Below, in pieces: positions 16,728-27,223 of a stretch of DNA of 64,000 bases (position 1 is its first letter; each line of letters begins with the position of its first letter). This DNA is from Nostoc sp. NMS8 (GTDB lineage: Bacteria; Cyanobacteriota; Cyanobacteriia; Cyanobacteriales; Nostocaceae): assembly GCF_017115045.1 (NCBI RefSeq), contig NZ_JABXKK010000040.1, positions 140,977-204,976 of the forward strand, read 5' to 3'. The position numbers and the translations under genes are program-made. Under the pieces are notes generated by a model. It was given only the letters and a program-made list of their open reading frames with translations. It searched no databases and was not told the origin of the DNA.

Positions 16728-16787
16728 CTAGTTATTGCCCTCAAAAGGTAACTTTTTATTGGCGCTAAAGTGCAAAATTTTTAGAAA

Positions 16788-17774
16788 TTAAACAAGTCTC
16801 AAATCAGGATAATTTGCCAACACCTCATCAGATGTCAGAGTATCATTTTCAGCTTGGGGAGTCCAAAGAACTTCAATTGCCAGAAGCTTGTCGCTAGGGA
16901 TACTACCAATTTGCCGCAAAGCTTGACGCAAATCGTCAGCACTGTTAATCGCCGTAGGGATTTCAAACTTACCTAGTGTCGCCGCCAGCAAGGTGACGAT
17001 AATATATTCACCAGGACCTTCAGTAAATAGGCGGGTGGGGTTGTCGAGTTCACCAGTCGCAGGTAAAGCATCTTTGGCAAGGGCTGCTTTTAGCTGGTTG
17101 TTGACATTAGAAAGAGTTTCTTCGCTAAACTTGCTGCGTTCTGCCAGTGACAGCCGATTAAACTGACTTTCAGCTGAATTTAAACTGGCTTGTTGAGTAC
17201 CACCACCTGCATACACAAAGTATTCTGGATGGCGGAGTAAGGCTAGGCTGGCTTCTTGGAGAATTTCCGCTCTACCCTCTGAGGTGTTAGTATCAGCAGT
17301 CTCAGCAATGTGGTTGAGTTCATTTTGCAATTCACGGGCTTGAGCTAACAAACCTACTTGCAAACGAGTTACCGAAACAGGAGAGCTACTGCTGTAATCT
17401 GCTTCTGGAGTTTCACCGCTAGAGACGCGGCGGAAAGTTTGCAATAAGAAATTAGCGATCGCCAAGAAAATTAAGATGGTAAATATACCACCAAATCCTC
17501 CGCCAAAACCCCAGAGCGGAAGTAAGAAGGGAAAGCCAAAGCCACCACCAAAACCACCACCAGGATAGTAGCCGCCCCCACCAGGAGGTGCATAAGTGCG
17601 TGGTGTATAGGTGCGGCTGCTAGAAGGCATTCTAAAGGAGCCGCCACCGATGCGACCGCCACTGCGGGCTGCTAATGCTCCGTCAGCGTGACCAAGAGCC
17701 AAAGCTAACACCAGGGTTAGGGCTAAGAAGGTTTTTAACAGCGGTTTGATGGTTTGTTGTAGTTTTTTACGCAT
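16788..17774 (-). CDS. DUF1517 membrane protein
   Basis: The 328-residue protein has a signal sequence (residues ~1-35, ending ALAARSGGR), a Gly/Tyr-rich segment with GGGSF and PGGGFGGGFG (about 40-80), a membrane helix (IFTILIFLAIANFLLQTF, near 95-113) and a cytosolic or lumenal C-terminal domain. This is the layout of the DUF1517 family of cyanobacteria and plastids. Its function is not established. It has its own terminator and a long upstream region. Confidence 0.85.
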   Translation of the reverse strand: MRKKLQQTIKPLLKTFLALTLVLALALGHADGALAARSGGRIGGGSFRMPSSSRTYTPRTYAPPGGGGYYPGGGFGGGFGFPFLLPLWGFGGGFGGIFTILIFLAIANFLLQTFRRVSSGETPEADYSSSSPVSVTRLQVGLLAQARELQNELNHIAETADTNTSEGRAEILQEASLALLRHPEYFVYAGGGTQQASLNSAESQFNRLSLAERSKFSEETLSNVNNQLKAALAKDALPATGELDNPTRLFTEGPGEYIIVTLLAATLGKFEIPTAINSADDLRQALRQIGSIPSDKLLAIEVLWTPQAENDTLTSDEVLANYPDLRLV

Positions 17775-18832
17775 AAGACAATCGCTTGAAAAACGGAATT
17801 ATTATTTCTGATTTCTCCCTATATTTGGGAGCAGTGTCGCGGTATGCCGCTAACGCCAGCCCGTAACAAGCAAGAGAGTTTGTCGCATTTACGTAGCATT
17901 CTCTTTTAGAAGCTACATATTCAATCTACCGCGTCTTATCTTGGGTAAACAGCGATCGCAGGGGGGATTTCTCGACTGGGGAACCGTACCTGAAGATATG
18001 TTCATCATCAGAGAAATTTGCGATGTCTACGACAGGCTACGCCTACGGGCAATTATTTGCTATGTCTTGGACTAGCACTTTGATGAATACAGTTTTAAAT
18101 TATACAGACGATTGTAATTTTTAGTAATTATTTTTAGTAATTATTTTAATATTCTGTTGACGGTAATGAGGCGTTGAGCCACTGTTGAGTGGAAGATTCA
18201 TATCAGTATTATTTCTTACTTATTATTCACGACTCCTGAACTGACTTGTTTTGTTACAAGGTGGGATGGTATTTTAAAATAATAAATATTATTTACTACA
18301 TCCGTGTACTTAATATTTACGTATACAAAGCAGGCTTGCAAATGTCTATGATGCCCATCATTCAACTAAGCTAGACATCAAATAGCGATGAAGTACTTAT
18401 GCGAATTTTTGGCATTTTGGCACAACAGTTTAGAGAATTTAAGATACTATATTGAACGTAGTAGTCTGTCAATAAATAATTGATGGATAAATTCCTTGTA
18501 GAGACGGCGATTTATCGCGTCTCTCTAACCCAGTAGCTAAATTTCGTAATTTCCGCAACAGTTGTTTACTGAGCAATTTGGCTACAAGTGCTAGATTTTA
18601 TTTACTGTTCATCATGTACAGAAAATCTCAATATTTGAGAATTGGGCAATAAAAATAAAATCAACACCATAAAAAAATAATCTTCCTGAGTAATCTTTTA
18701 AAATAGGCTGCAAATTTGTCTACAAATTCGTTTTGAAAGAAATAAAATAATAATTATGGCTTTGAAAATAATCTTAATTGTAAATAAATTAAAATTTATT
18801 TGAAATTTTGAAATATAGTCATCAAATTTCTT
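17775..18832. other. 1.06-kb intergenic region, AT-rich
   Basis: No gene is seen. It must hold the promoters of the divergent DUF1517 and glycosyltransferase genes. A HIP1-like site lies at 17951, a short direct repeat of TTTTTAGTAATTATT at 18117-18150, and a partial inverted-repeat element at 18464-18529. No known riboswitch or tRNA was recognised. Confidence 0.5.
18464..18529. repeat. Truncated copy of the GTCTGTCAA element
   Basis: This 66-bp stretch is the reverse complement of much of the element at 30491-30578: it shares the GTCTGTCAA end and the block around GTAGAGACGGCGATTTATCG. It stops matching after CTCTCTAACC, so the other terminal repeat is missing. Confidence 0.65.
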
Positions 18833-20071
18833 ATGGAACATATTTCTCAACTAACAGCCGAAATCAGAGACAAAGCTGCATACCCAGATATCCTAGTCAT
18901 AAGCCGGATCTTCCTGCCGAAAGAAGCTGTAATTGGGGAATATATTTACAATCGCTGTCTCCAAGATCCAGAACGAGTTATTGTGCTGGCGGCTAGTTGC
19001 TCAGGAGATCGAGTCTTTGATCGAGGTCAACAGTTTCCTGTGTATCGCTGGTATCATCCTACATACTGGCGTAGTAGCTGTGTGGAAAGTGTACTGAAGC
19101 CTTTGGTCAATATTGTCTGCTCATTTGTTCTGGCAATTAAACTCTATTTTCGCTATCACTATCGTTATATAGAGTGGGGCCACGGCTATGATTTTCCTTC
19201 ACTGTTGCTATTGAGCTATTTGTTACCTATTCGCTTTTTTATCTATCTGCACGGCAACGATTTTCTCTGTACTTTACACAATCCTGTGCTGCGATCGCTA
19301 TTTAAACTAACACTCAAACGCGCCGAAGGCATTGTTTGCAACAGTTCTTATACAAGAGACTACCTCAGAACTGCTTTCCGATTAGATACTCCTACCCACG
19401 TTATTAACCCAGTAATCAGACCAGAAAAATTTGGTAATAATGTCGCGAGTCCCAGTAGCCTTGATGATTTACGTGTTCGCGTGCGTCAGATGTACAACAT
19501 TCCCGAAACAGCAATAGTTATTCTCTCCATTGGCAGGCTCATAAAACCAAAAGGTTTCGACCGAATAATTGAGAACATTCCACTATTGCTAACTTTTGGG
19601 TTTGATGTCCATTATATAGTCTGCGGTCAAGGCCAAAGTGAATCGGCATTGAAATCTCTGGCGCATCGTTTGCGAGTAGATAAACGCGTACACTTTGCCG
19701 GATATCAGCCAGAGCGAGAATTAGTCGGTTATTATGCAGCCTGTGACATATTTGCCATGCTGACTTTATCGGAGGCTAAGGCTACACCTAATAATATGGA
19801 AGGTTTCGGTATGGTTTATTTAGAAGCAAGTTACTTCGGTAAGCCCATAATTGCCTCTCGTTTAGGCGGTGTTCTAGACACAGTTCAGCATGAAGAGAAC
19901 GGCATACTGGTTAATCCAAATTCTGGCTATGAAGTTTTTCAAGCTTTTAATCAGTTGTGCAAAGACCAGCAACTACGTGAACAACTCGGCCGCAAAGGTA
20001 AAGAATTAGCCAACCGTAGAACCCTTCATCGATCGCTTTACAAGTCAGAGGGAAGAAACACGATTTTGTGA
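18833..20071 (+). CDS. Glycosyltransferase family 4
   Basis: The 412-residue protein has two Rossmann-like halves. The C-terminal half shows the GT4 hallmarks: VILSIGRLIKPKGFDRIIE near residue 225, HFAGYQPERELVGYYAACD near 285, and GFGMVYLEASYFGKPIIASR with the catalytic-type Glu near 330. It probably transfers a sugar to an envelope or exopolysaccharide acceptor. The ATG at 18833 has no clear ribosome site. The last ~15 residues look unlike the family, and the end may be altered by a frameshift. No other polysaccharide gene is close. Confidence 0.88.
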   Translation: MEHISQLTAEIRDKAAYPDILVISRIFLPKEAVIGEYIYNRCLQDPERVIVLAASCSGDRVFDRGQQFPVYRWYHPTYWRSSCVESVLKPLVNIVCSFVLAIKLYFRYHYRYIEWGHGYDFPSLLLLSYLLPIRFFIYLHGNDFLCTLHNPVLRSLFKLTLKRAEGIVCNSSYTRDYLRTAFRLDTPTHVINPVIRPEKFGNNVASPSSLDDLRVRVRQMYNIPETAIVILSIGRLIKPKGFDRIIENIPLLLTFGFDVHYIVCGQGQSESALKSLAHRLRVDKRVHFAGYQPERELVGYYAACDIFAMLTLSEAKATPNNMEGFGMVYLEASYFGKPIIASRLGGVLDTVQHEENGILVNPNSGYEVFQAFNQLCKDQQLREQLGRKGKELANRRTLHRSLYKSEGRNTIL

Positions 20072-20255
20072 TATAAATGCAAATCGAGCGATCGCCAAAA
20101 GCTAATGCCTGGGCATTGGGGACTGGGGACTGATATTTTTACTCATTACTCATTACTCATCACTCATTACTCTGAACTGAACCATATTGCCACCAAAAAT
20201 AGAATTTGGTTGGTCTATTGTTAAATAAGTATACTAGCTGAGGTAAAAAAGATTG

Positions 20256-20594
20256 ATGAATCCTCAACCAGAAGAAGACTTACAGCGTCGCCTCAATAAA
20301 CTAGAGGCAGAGATTAATTCGCCACCTGTGGTAGTTCCACAACCACAAGAACAAACGCCTCAGTCTATTTTTGCCAACTTTAACTTACAACTAGAGCGGT
20401 TTCCGATTTGGTTTAACAACTTATCTGGGACTAAAAAGCTTGTAGTTTCAGGCGTGACGGTACTAGTAGGCTTGGCGATGCTACAAGCAGTGTTTAAATT
20501 AGTTGCATCTGTAATCACTCTGGCACTTTTGGCAGTGTTAGTGTATGTTGGATACAAATTTTTTGTGTCCGGTAGCTTTCAACGTAAGCAATAA
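20256..20594 (+). CDS. Small membrane protein of unknown function
   Basis: From the ATG at 20256 (GAGG about 12 bases upstream; an in-frame TTG at 20253 is less likely) the protein has 112 residues. An acidic, Pro/Gln-rich N-terminal half with LQRRLNKLEAEIN leads to two adjacent hydrophobic helices (about 65-100). It resembles small cyanobacterial membrane proteins of unknown role. Heptamer repeats lie just upstream at 20140-20175. Confidence 0.65.
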   Translation: MNPQPEEDLQRRLNKLEAEINSPPVVVPQPQEQTPQSIFANFNLQLERFPIWFNNLSGTKKLVVSGVTVLVGLAMLQAVFKLVASVITLALLAVLVYVGYKFFVSGSFQRKQ

Positions 20595-21054
20595 AACAGG
20601 AGTCAGAATACAGAATACTCTACCCATAAAGGGATGGAGTTTTAAGGCGAGAATATTTTAATTTTTTTCGCCCACCATTCCACTCGCTTTTAGCCAATAT
20701 TTCAGACGCGACTCGAAAATACTCGCTAACGCTGCGCTATCACCCACTCGTACAGAATTCAGTATGAATTCTGACCGGAGCTTTCGGAGTCTCCGGCTCC
20801 GCTCCTGAGTTCTGAATTCTTCTTATAAAACGTTGATAGGTATTTGCTTTGTACTCTACCCAGAGTGATGAGAGTCAGGAGCCAGAATACAAATTGCTCC
20901 TGACATACCAAGGATTTCAAGGAAAGTAAAGTATACGAGCGAAGTATCAAAACTAGGTGTAAAGCCTGTTTTACTTCAGAATTCAGTTAGCGCAGCGGGG
21001 CGTAGCCCATTCTGACTCCTGAATCCTATTTCAATATGCTTTTCTTTTTGTTGT
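20595..21054. repeat. Nested dispersed inverted repeats
   Basis: This intergenic stretch is built of GAATTC-centred palindromic repeats (for example CAGAATTCAGTATGAATTCTG near 20754 and CAGGAGTCAGAATAC near 20597). They resemble those at 44760-44920 and are typical of Nostoc. No gene is credible. Confidence 0.5.
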
Positions 21055-21145
21055 AGGACTTACGCAAAAGTACACGAGGTAGGGGCAATTCATGAATTAC
21101 CCCTATCTGAAAATAAGGGTTTCGGCTATTGTTTGCGTAAGTCCT
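21055..21145. repeat. MITE-like inverted-repeat element (91 bp)
   Basis: AGGACTTACGCAAA (21055-21068) and TTTGCGTAAGTCCT (21132-21145) form a perfect 14-bp terminal inverted repeat. An inner palindrome (GGGGCAATTCATGAATTACCCC) gives a second arm. It is non-coding and 72 bp upstream of the RDD/pentapeptide gene. Confidence 0.75.
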
Positions 21146-21217
21146 GTGTTGATTAGCTGAGTCTATTTTAATTGTGCCGATCGCGGCGTAGAAATAATAT
21201 CAAAGGGAATTATTACG

Positions 21218-23359
21218 ATGACATCACCAATTGTTAGGAGAACTAGTAATCAATCTGGTCAGTCAAAAAAATCGGAAAGAGCTAATTCGTTGTTGCTAGC
21301 AAGTAGGCGTTTTGCGGCTTGGGCGGCTGAAATTACGTTAGTGGTTACTAGTGGGTTAATTCCCTTCGGTCTTGGTGTCTATGCCAATTCTAGAAGCGAT
21401 CTGAACCGAGTACCGCTTAACCCCGTGCTGGTAGTCACAGAAAGAGCGATCGCCAGACCCCTAGCTCTACCCGTCAGTTATGGCATTCGTAACGTGGCAT
21501 GGCCGACTAATATTTTGTGGACAATCGCCCTGTTAGCGCCTGTAACCCTCTCGTGGTGGCAATTGTATTTACTAGCTAAGACTGGTAGCACAATTGGGAA
21601 ACGTTGGTTAAAAGTGCGGGTTATCAACGAGCAAGGGAAGCCGCCTGGATTAGGGGCAGTTGTCATCAGAGAAGGAGTTGGGCGTTGGACTGTACCCATT
21701 TCCATCGCCTATCTGTTGTGGCGCTACAGCTTTGCTTTTCCGAATTTAGGATTATTCACATTTTTGTCTTTATTAATGATTGTGGGTGAAGGGATAGGCT
21801 TACCGTCACGTCGGGGGCGTCGCGCATTCCACGATCAACTTGCGGGTACTTATACAGTAGATGCACTCTTAGCTACCAATAGACAAGATCAGTCTACTGG
21901 CGATAATGATGAAGCAGAAGAATGGCAAGAGGGAAATGAAGAATTAGCACTAGTCCAAGCCAACCAGTCACCTAATCTCTGGCGGCGGATACAGCAAAAT
22001 CCCAATCTAACCTTGTTTGGGGTAGGGCTGACGAGTATGACTGCTGTGTTGGCAACTTTAATCGGCACTCAAGTTTATATTCAAATTCAACAATCCCAGC
22101 GAGCAAGCAAGCAAATCAACAGCCAACAGTTCCTCGAACTCGTCAAACAATTGACTCCCAACTCTGTGGCGACTGATGAGCAACGCCAAAGTGCAATTCT
22201 GGCTATGGGTGGTGTTAACGATCCACAATCCATTAAATTTCTGGCGGATTTATTAGTTAGCGAAACTAACCCTAGCCTCCTGGATACAATTCAACAAGCT
22301 TTGACAACTGTTGGGCCCCAAGCCATCCCAGAACTAAAAAATAAGAATCAGTTTTTAGTGGGTGAACTAGAATCTGTGGGTAGCACTGCAACCAAAGAGC
22401 GGGAATTACGGCAAGGGCGGCTCCAAAGAAACCAGCAAACGATTAACAAGATTCTCTCTGTTTACAGCGGGAAAATGGAGGGTGTAGACCTGAGTAGCAC
22501 CCAATTAGGTCAAAGTGGTACTCCAGGAAGTTCCTTCTTCAACTTGGTATTAGACAACCTTGATTTATCAGGAGTTAAGTTTAAATCTACAAATCTTAAC
22601 CAAGCCAGCTTTAAGGGTAGCCGCTTCCGGGGTGCGGGTGAAGATGGACGCTGGGATACTTACGATGATGTCATAGCTGATTTAAGCCAAGCTCAATTAC
22701 AGCAAGCCAATCTTACTGACGCTAACCTCAGTCGCGTCTTAATGAACCGGATCGATTTGAGCCGTGCCACTCTTAACAGAGCCAACTTATCTAACGCACG
22801 TCTATATGATGCTAAACTCAACAGCACTCAACTAGTAGGAGCCGATCTGCGAAACGCAGTTTTGGAAAGAGCTAGCTTGACTGGGGCAGATTTAGGTGAT
22901 GCGAAATTAAACGAAGCCAATCTTTATTCTGCCCGTTTAGGTCGCGCCACTGCGATCGGAACACAATTATCCTTTGCCAACTTAACTAACACTGATTGGC
23001 AAGGGGCAGACTTATCAGGAGCCTATTTGGATCGTGCTAATCTCAGCAATGCGAACCTCAGCGCCACTCGTTTAACTGGTGCTGTTTTGCGTTCTGCCCA
23101 GATGGAAAACGCTAACTTGCAAAATGCCGACCTGAGTCTTGCCGATTTACGGGGGGCGAATGTCGCTGGAGCAGATTTTAAGGGAGCAATTCTCGCTCCA
23201 AGCAAACAAGACCCAGCAGATCAATTTGTCCAAACCCCAGATTTAGGCTCAGTATCAGCTGTAGTTCAAGGCGTTGATTTTTCTCAAGCCAAAAATTTAG
23301 ATGCCAAGCAATTAGCCTACCTTTGTACTCAAGGAGCCATTCATCCCCGTTGCCCGTAG
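21218..23359 (+). CDS. RDD-domain membrane protein with pentapeptide repeats
   Basis: The 713-residue protein starts with an RDD domain (about residues 28-215) with several membrane helices and the motifs RRFAAWAAEI and RRAFHDQLAGTY. A further membrane helix lies near 265-285, then a helical linker that may hold HEAT-like repeats (300-380). A long block of pentapeptide repeats runs from about 425 to 670, of the type ANLTDANLSRV, ADLRNAVLERA and ANLSNANLSAT. Pentapeptide repeats form a right-handed beta-helix. Transport or scaffold roles are possible but the substrate is unknown. The length is large for either domain alone. Confidence 0.85.
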   Translation: MTSPIVRRTSNQSGQSKKSERANSLLLASRRFAAWAAEITLVVTSGLIPFGLGVYANSRSDLNRVPLNPVLVVTERAIARPLALPVSYGIRNVAWPTNILWTIALLAPVTLSWWQLYLLAKTGSTIGKRWLKVRVINEQGKPPGLGAVVIREGVGRWTVPISIAYLLWRYSFAFPNLGLFTFLSLLMIVGEGIGLPSRRGRRAFHDQLAGTYTVDALLATNRQDQSTGDNDEAEEWQEGNEELALVQANQSPNLWRRIQQNPNLTLFGVGLTSMTAVLATLIGTQVYIQIQQSQRASKQINSQQFLELVKQLTPNSVATDEQRQSAILAMGGVNDPQSIKFLADLLVSETNPSLLDTIQQALTTVGPQAIPELKNKNQFLVGELESVGSTATKERELRQGRLQRNQQTINKILSVYSGKMEGVDLSSTQLGQSGTPGSSFFNLVLDNLDLSGVKFKSTNLNQASFKGSRFRGAGEDGRWDTYDDVIADLSQAQLQQANLTDANLSRVLMNRIDLSRATLNRANLSNARLYDAKLNSTQLVGADLRNAVLERASLTGADLGDAKLNEANLYSARLGRATAIGTQLSFANLTNTDWQGADLSGAYLDRANLSNANLSATRLTGAVLRSAQMENANLQNADLSLADLRGANVAGADFKGAILAPSKQDPADQFVQTPDLGSVSAVVQGVDFSQAKNLDAKQLAYLCTQGAIHPRCP

Positions 23360-23499
23360 AATGGAGCAGAGGGAGCCGGGAAGAAGCAAGGGAGCAGGGA
23401 GCAGGGAGCAGGGAGAAGAGTTTTCCCCTCCGCACCCCGCCCCTCTGCCTCTTTTCAATGCCCAATGACTAATAACTAATTGGTGTGAGGAGTTGGTTT

Positions 23500-23991
23500 A
23501 TGAAATATATTCCATATTTGGTTTCAGTTTTGGGGGCTGGCTTGATTTTGAGTCTGGCGAGTACGAAACCAGCACAAGCTCAAGTAGCTTATGGCAGTTA
23601 TATCGGTATCGGCCCTACTGTTGGGATTACCGATGGTATCCAATTGGGGGGGGTGATAGCGGGACGCTACAAGCTTTTGGAAGCGCCAATTTCACTCCGC
23701 GCTCAAGTGTTAATTGGTCGGAATACCGCAGTTGTGCCAACGGTTTCTTACGATTTTCCCCTCAATTGGCAAGCTGATGCCTATCTGGGTGCTGGATTGG
23801 TGCTGGCTGGTGGTGGTGATTCTTCTCCTGTGGGGGACAAAATTAGTTTTGCTTTACAACCAGGCGTTGATTATATGATCCCAAATAGCAATACAGTCCT
23901 TTTTGGCAATGCCATCATTGTTTTTGATGCCTACCGTGATAGCGGTGGTACAGCTATCTCCGTACAAGGTGGTGTCGGTTTGAGATTTTAA
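23500..23991 (+). CDS. Exported outer-membrane beta-barrel-like protein
   Basis: From the ATG at 23500 (GTGAGGAG just upstream) the protein has 163 residues. It has a clear signal peptide cut near TKPAQAQ (residues ~24-30), then alternating Gly-rich beta strands and an ending GGVGLRF with C-terminal Phe, typical of small outer-membrane barrels. The earlier in-frame GTG at 23485 would spoil the signal peptide. A tandem GGGAGCA repeat lies upstream at 23393-23420. Confidence 0.75.
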   Translation: MKYIPYLVSVLGAGLILSLASTKPAQAQVAYGSYIGIGPTVGITDGIQLGGVIAGRYKLLEAPISLRAQVLIGRNTAVVPTVSYDFPLNWQADAYLGAGLVLAGGGDSSPVGDKISFALQPGVDYMIPNSNTVLFGNAIIVFDAYRDSGGTAISVQGGVGLRF

Positions 23992-24117
23992 GGGGCAGAG
24001 ACTATCCCTAAGAAGCGTTAAACTTCATTGCAAATTAAGAAGTTAATCCAAACAACGTGATAGTTTTTGGTGATGAAGAGAGACAGCATAGGATTAACAC
24101 AGGAGAACACAGTGGCA

Positions 24118-24324
24118 ATGGAATCAAATTTATTAACGGATGCAGTCGCAGAAGAAGTGAATCAAGATTTCAGTGAATATGTCGCTAACCTACAACTTCA
24201 CATGACCCTGCAAGCTCGCAATCTTGTTCCAACCCTGAAACAAACACTGGTAGATAGTCGCCAGCAATTACTCCATCAAACCCAAGCCAACTTTGAAAAG
24301 CTCGTTTCTCGACAAGGGCTATAA
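24118..24324 (+). CDS. Small helical protein of unknown function
   Basis: From the ATG at 24118 the protein has 68 residues, helical and rich in Gln and Asn. AGGAG at 24101-24105 suits a start at GTG 24112 or ATG 24118; the frame stays open back to 24067, but starts there have no ribosome site. No domain is recognised. Confidence 0.5.
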   Translation: MESNLLTDAVAEEVNQDFSEYVANLQLHMTLQARNLVPTLKQTLVDSRQQLLHQTQANFEKLVSRQGL

Positions 24325-24533
24325 AATATATACAAATTTTAATCAAAATTCCAATAAAATAAGGGCAGATGTTGTTGGGTCAATGCCAATGGTGTTCTCA
24401 CAAGGTCTGCTTTTTCTGCTTTTTTAAGTATTAAGTTACTAAAATCACCCTTTTGGCACAATAGTATAGGGCAGAAACTAGTTAAAATTATTGCAGCAGT
24501 TTCTCCCTTTCCAGAGCAGTTAGTTAGGGCTAA

Positions 24534-25790
24534 ATGGCGGCTCGAATAAAAATGACTTCATTAATTCCCAGAAACCTCAGCGTTGTTATCCGACCAGTCC
24601 AATACCGGGATCTGGACGGAATTGAGCGCATAACTCAAGAGTCATTCGCAGCCCTTACTCCCCAGGGAGCAGGTTTTGCCATCAACCAGATGCAAAGGCT
24701 GCGTCGCTGGTATGGATTACTCAAGTTTTTGAGTTGGTTTCCTAACCCGCTACAGTATCGCCTCTGTGCCTATATTGCAGAGCAAGGGCGGATGCTTCTC
24801 GGATTGATTCAAGTGTCACCCTTTAACCGGACACGCAGTACTTGGCGAATCGATCAAGTACTACTAGAGCGTGGTGTCGATAAACAAGGAATTGGTTCGC
24901 AACTTTTGCGTCATTGCTTTGAATCGATTTTGGAAGCTCGCACTTGGCTACTGGAAGTTAACATCAATGACATTGAGGCGCTGGCATTATATCGGCAAAA
25001 TGGATTCCAGCGTCTAGCAGAAATGACCTACTGGGAAATTGGGCCAGAATTACTGGCTGAGTTGGCCCAAGCAGAGCCAGATTTGCCCAACCTTTTGCCA
25101 GTAAGTAACGCTGATGCCCAATTGCTATATCAACTAGATACGGCATCGATGCCACCTCTGGTACGTCAGGTTTTTGACCGCAATACCCGCGACTTTAAAA
25201 CCAGCTTGTTCGGCGCTTTAACTGAGGCAGTGAAGCAATGGCTGACTAAAACAGAAGTAGTTAGCGGTTACGTATTTGAACCCCAACGCAAAGCTGCGAT
25301 CGGCTATTTTCAGGTACAACTCGACCGTAAGGGTGAAGTTCCCCATGCAGCAACGTTGACAGTTCATCCGGCTTACACTTGGCTGTATCCAGAATTACTA
25401 TCCCAACTGGCTCGGATTGCCCAAGATTTTCCGCAGCAAGGGTTACAATTAGCCTCCTCAGACTATCAGGCAGAGCGAGAAGAGTATTTGGAGCAAATTG
25501 GGGCAAAACGCATAGAACATACATTAGTTATGTCTCGCTCTGTATGGCATAAGCTACGGGAGTCTAAATTTGTCTCCTTAGAAGGAATTCAGTGGACTGA
25601 TATGTTGCAAGGTCTACAACCGGCACGTAAACCGATACCAGGTGGGATGTCATGGATACAACCAGGAAAACTGCCATCCTCAGAGAAACCACTGCCAAGT
25701 AAGTCAGAACCGATTAACTTTTCGGTAAAAAACCCCAGCATAGAAGCATCGCCGATTTCGGAATCAGCAGATGCCCAGCAGGAGGATTAG
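24534..25790 (+). CDS. GNAT-family N-acetyltransferase
   Basis: The 418-residue protein has an N-terminal GNAT domain (about residues 15-165): VVIRPVQYRDLDGIERI opens it, the acetyl-CoA loop is the RGVDKQGIGSQLL segment, and EARTWLLEVNINDIEALALYRQNGF closes it. The second half (190-340) seems to be a second, degenerate GNAT-like domain, and the last 60 residues are Pro/Ser-rich. It sits 2 bp before ruvX, so the two genes are probably one transcript. The acceptor is unknown. Confidence 0.82.
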   Translation: MAARIKMTSLIPRNLSVVIRPVQYRDLDGIERITQESFAALTPQGAGFAINQMQRLRRWYGLLKFLSWFPNPLQYRLCAYIAEQGRMLLGLIQVSPFNRTRSTWRIDQVLLERGVDKQGIGSQLLRHCFESILEARTWLLEVNINDIEALALYRQNGFQRLAEMTYWEIGPELLAELAQAEPDLPNLLPVSNADAQLLYQLDTASMPPLVRQVFDRNTRDFKTSLFGALTEAVKQWLTKTEVVSGYVFEPQRKAAIGYFQVQLDRKGEVPHAATLTVHPAYTWLYPELLSQLARIAQDFPQQGLQLASSDYQAEREEYLEQIGAKRIEHTLVMSRSVWHKLRESKFVSLEGIQWTDMLQGLQPARKPIPGGMSWIQPGKLPSSEKPLPSKSEPINFSVKNPSIEASPISESADAQQED

Positions 25791-25792
25791 TT

Positions 25793-26269
25793 GTGATATC
25801 CCAAGAGCAAGTAAAACCGTTTATTTCAGCGTTGGGACTAGATTTCGGTCGCAAGCGCATTGGTGTGGCTGGGTGCGATCGCACGGGTTTAATTGCCACG
25901 GGAATCACCACTATTGAACGTACATCTTTTGAGCAAGATGTCGAGCAAATCCGACAAATAGTTAATGAACGTGAGGTGCAAATTCTAGTTATGGGCTTAC
26001 CCTATTCAATGGATGGCTCACTAGGATTTCAGGCTCGTCAAGTTCAGAAATTTACGACAAGACTTTCTAAAGCACTAAAACTGCCTGTGGAATATATGGA
26101 TGAGCGATTAACTTCATTTCAAGCAGAGCAACTACTGATAGCTGAAAACCGCTCTCCATCACGCCATAAAGGTTTGATTGACCGCAAGGCAGCTGCTTTG
26201 ATTTTACAACAGTGGCTCGATGTGAAGCGTGCCAACTCCCGGAGTTCAGTTGCGGCTCTTGAATATTGA
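25793..26269 (+). CDS. ruvX: RuvX/YqgF Holliday-junction resolvase-like protein
   Basis: The 158-residue protein shows the YqgF/RuvX motifs: GLDFGRKRIGVA with the first catalytic Asp, ILVMGLPYSMDGS, and VEYMDERLTSFQAEQLL. KGLIDRKAAALILQQWLD ends the domain. Members process 16S rRNA ends and act as a putative resolvase. The start is GTG at 25793 with AGGAGGA 10 bases upstream, only 2 bp after the GNAT gene. Confidence 0.93.
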   Translation: MISQEQVKPFISALGLDFGRKRIGVAGCDRTGLIATGITTIERTSFEQDVEQIRQIVNEREVQILVMGLPYSMDGSLGFQARQVQKFTTRLSKALKLPVEYMDERLTSFQAEQLLIAENRSPSRHKGLIDRKAAALILQQWLDVKRANSRSSVAALEY

Positions 26270-26412
26270 TACCTTTTAACATGATATTCTGAAAACGATT
26301 AGCCAGCAATTGTATCTACGTATAAATCTATTTGCTTGATATTAACATGTCATTAAGATAGTTAAGCGATTTCCAATATTGCTGGAATTTATTAAATTTC
26401 TACATTTCGGCT

Positions 26413-26985
26413 ATGTTTTCCTCTCCATTCTCTGAAGAAAATGATAACGCTCATGCGGGTTCCATCACTTTAACCGATGACAAAGGGCGATCGCTCGACT
26501 GTTATATTGAGCATTCCCTGGAGGTAGATGGACAAGAATACGTTTTGCTTCTTCCTGTAGACTCACCTGTAGAAATTTTTTCTTGGGAAGGTGACGGAGA
26601 GGAAGAAGAAGCAGTTCTGGTAGAAGATGACGCCATCATTGAGCAAATTTTTGCGAACGCTCAAGCTGTACTATCTGAGCAAAACTTGATATTGAAGAAC
26701 ACAGCTTATGCTCTCACAGTTGAAGGTGACTTACCGCCAGTTGAAGAATCAGAACTCTTCACCTTAGAAATCGAAGACGAAGGAGAAGATTTAGAGCCAG
26801 AGCAATTACAGCTACTCGCTAGCTTTTATGATGAAGATCAGGAGTATGCAATTTATACACCCTTAGATCCCCTGTTGTTTTTTGCACGGATAACGAAAAC
26901 AGGTGAACCCGAATTACTCTCTCCAGAGGAGTTTCGCCAAGTGCAACCTTTGTTAGAAGAACATCTTTTTAATGAAGTTGAATAA
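26413..26985 (+). CDS. DUF3727/DUF1292-type acidic protein
   Basis: The 190-residue protein is very acidic and consists of two related beta-rich halves: one around LEVDGQEYVLLLPVDSPVEI (residues 36-55) and one around DEDQEYAIYTPLDPLLFFAR (about 140-159). This duplicated layout matches the DUF3727 family conserved in cyanobacteria and plastids. It follows ruvX by 143 bp; the function is unknown. Confidence 0.82.
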   Translation: MFSSPFSEENDNAHAGSITLTDDKGRSLDCYIEHSLEVDGQEYVLLLPVDSPVEIFSWEGDGEEEEAVLVEDDAIIEQIFANAQAVLSEQNLILKNTAYALTVEGDLPPVEESELFTLEIEDEGEDLEPEQLQLLASFYDEDQEYAIYTPLDPLLFFARITKTGEPELLSPEEFRQVQPLLEEHLFNEVE

Positions 26986-27223
26986 GATTAAAAATTCAAA
27001 ATGTAATATTTTCATTTTGAATTTTTTAATTGGGAATTTTATTCTCAGCACAATTTAGTTAGACTTTTTAGCATGTCCCATTAAATGTGGAAGCAATGAA
27101 ACATTAACACTAAATTGGGACAATTAGTATTTTTTAAAATCCTGGAAAAAGCATTTTAGTTGATAGAGATTTTTAATCCAAAATCTATAATCCAAAATCT
27201 GAAATTGCTATGAGGTGCTGAGA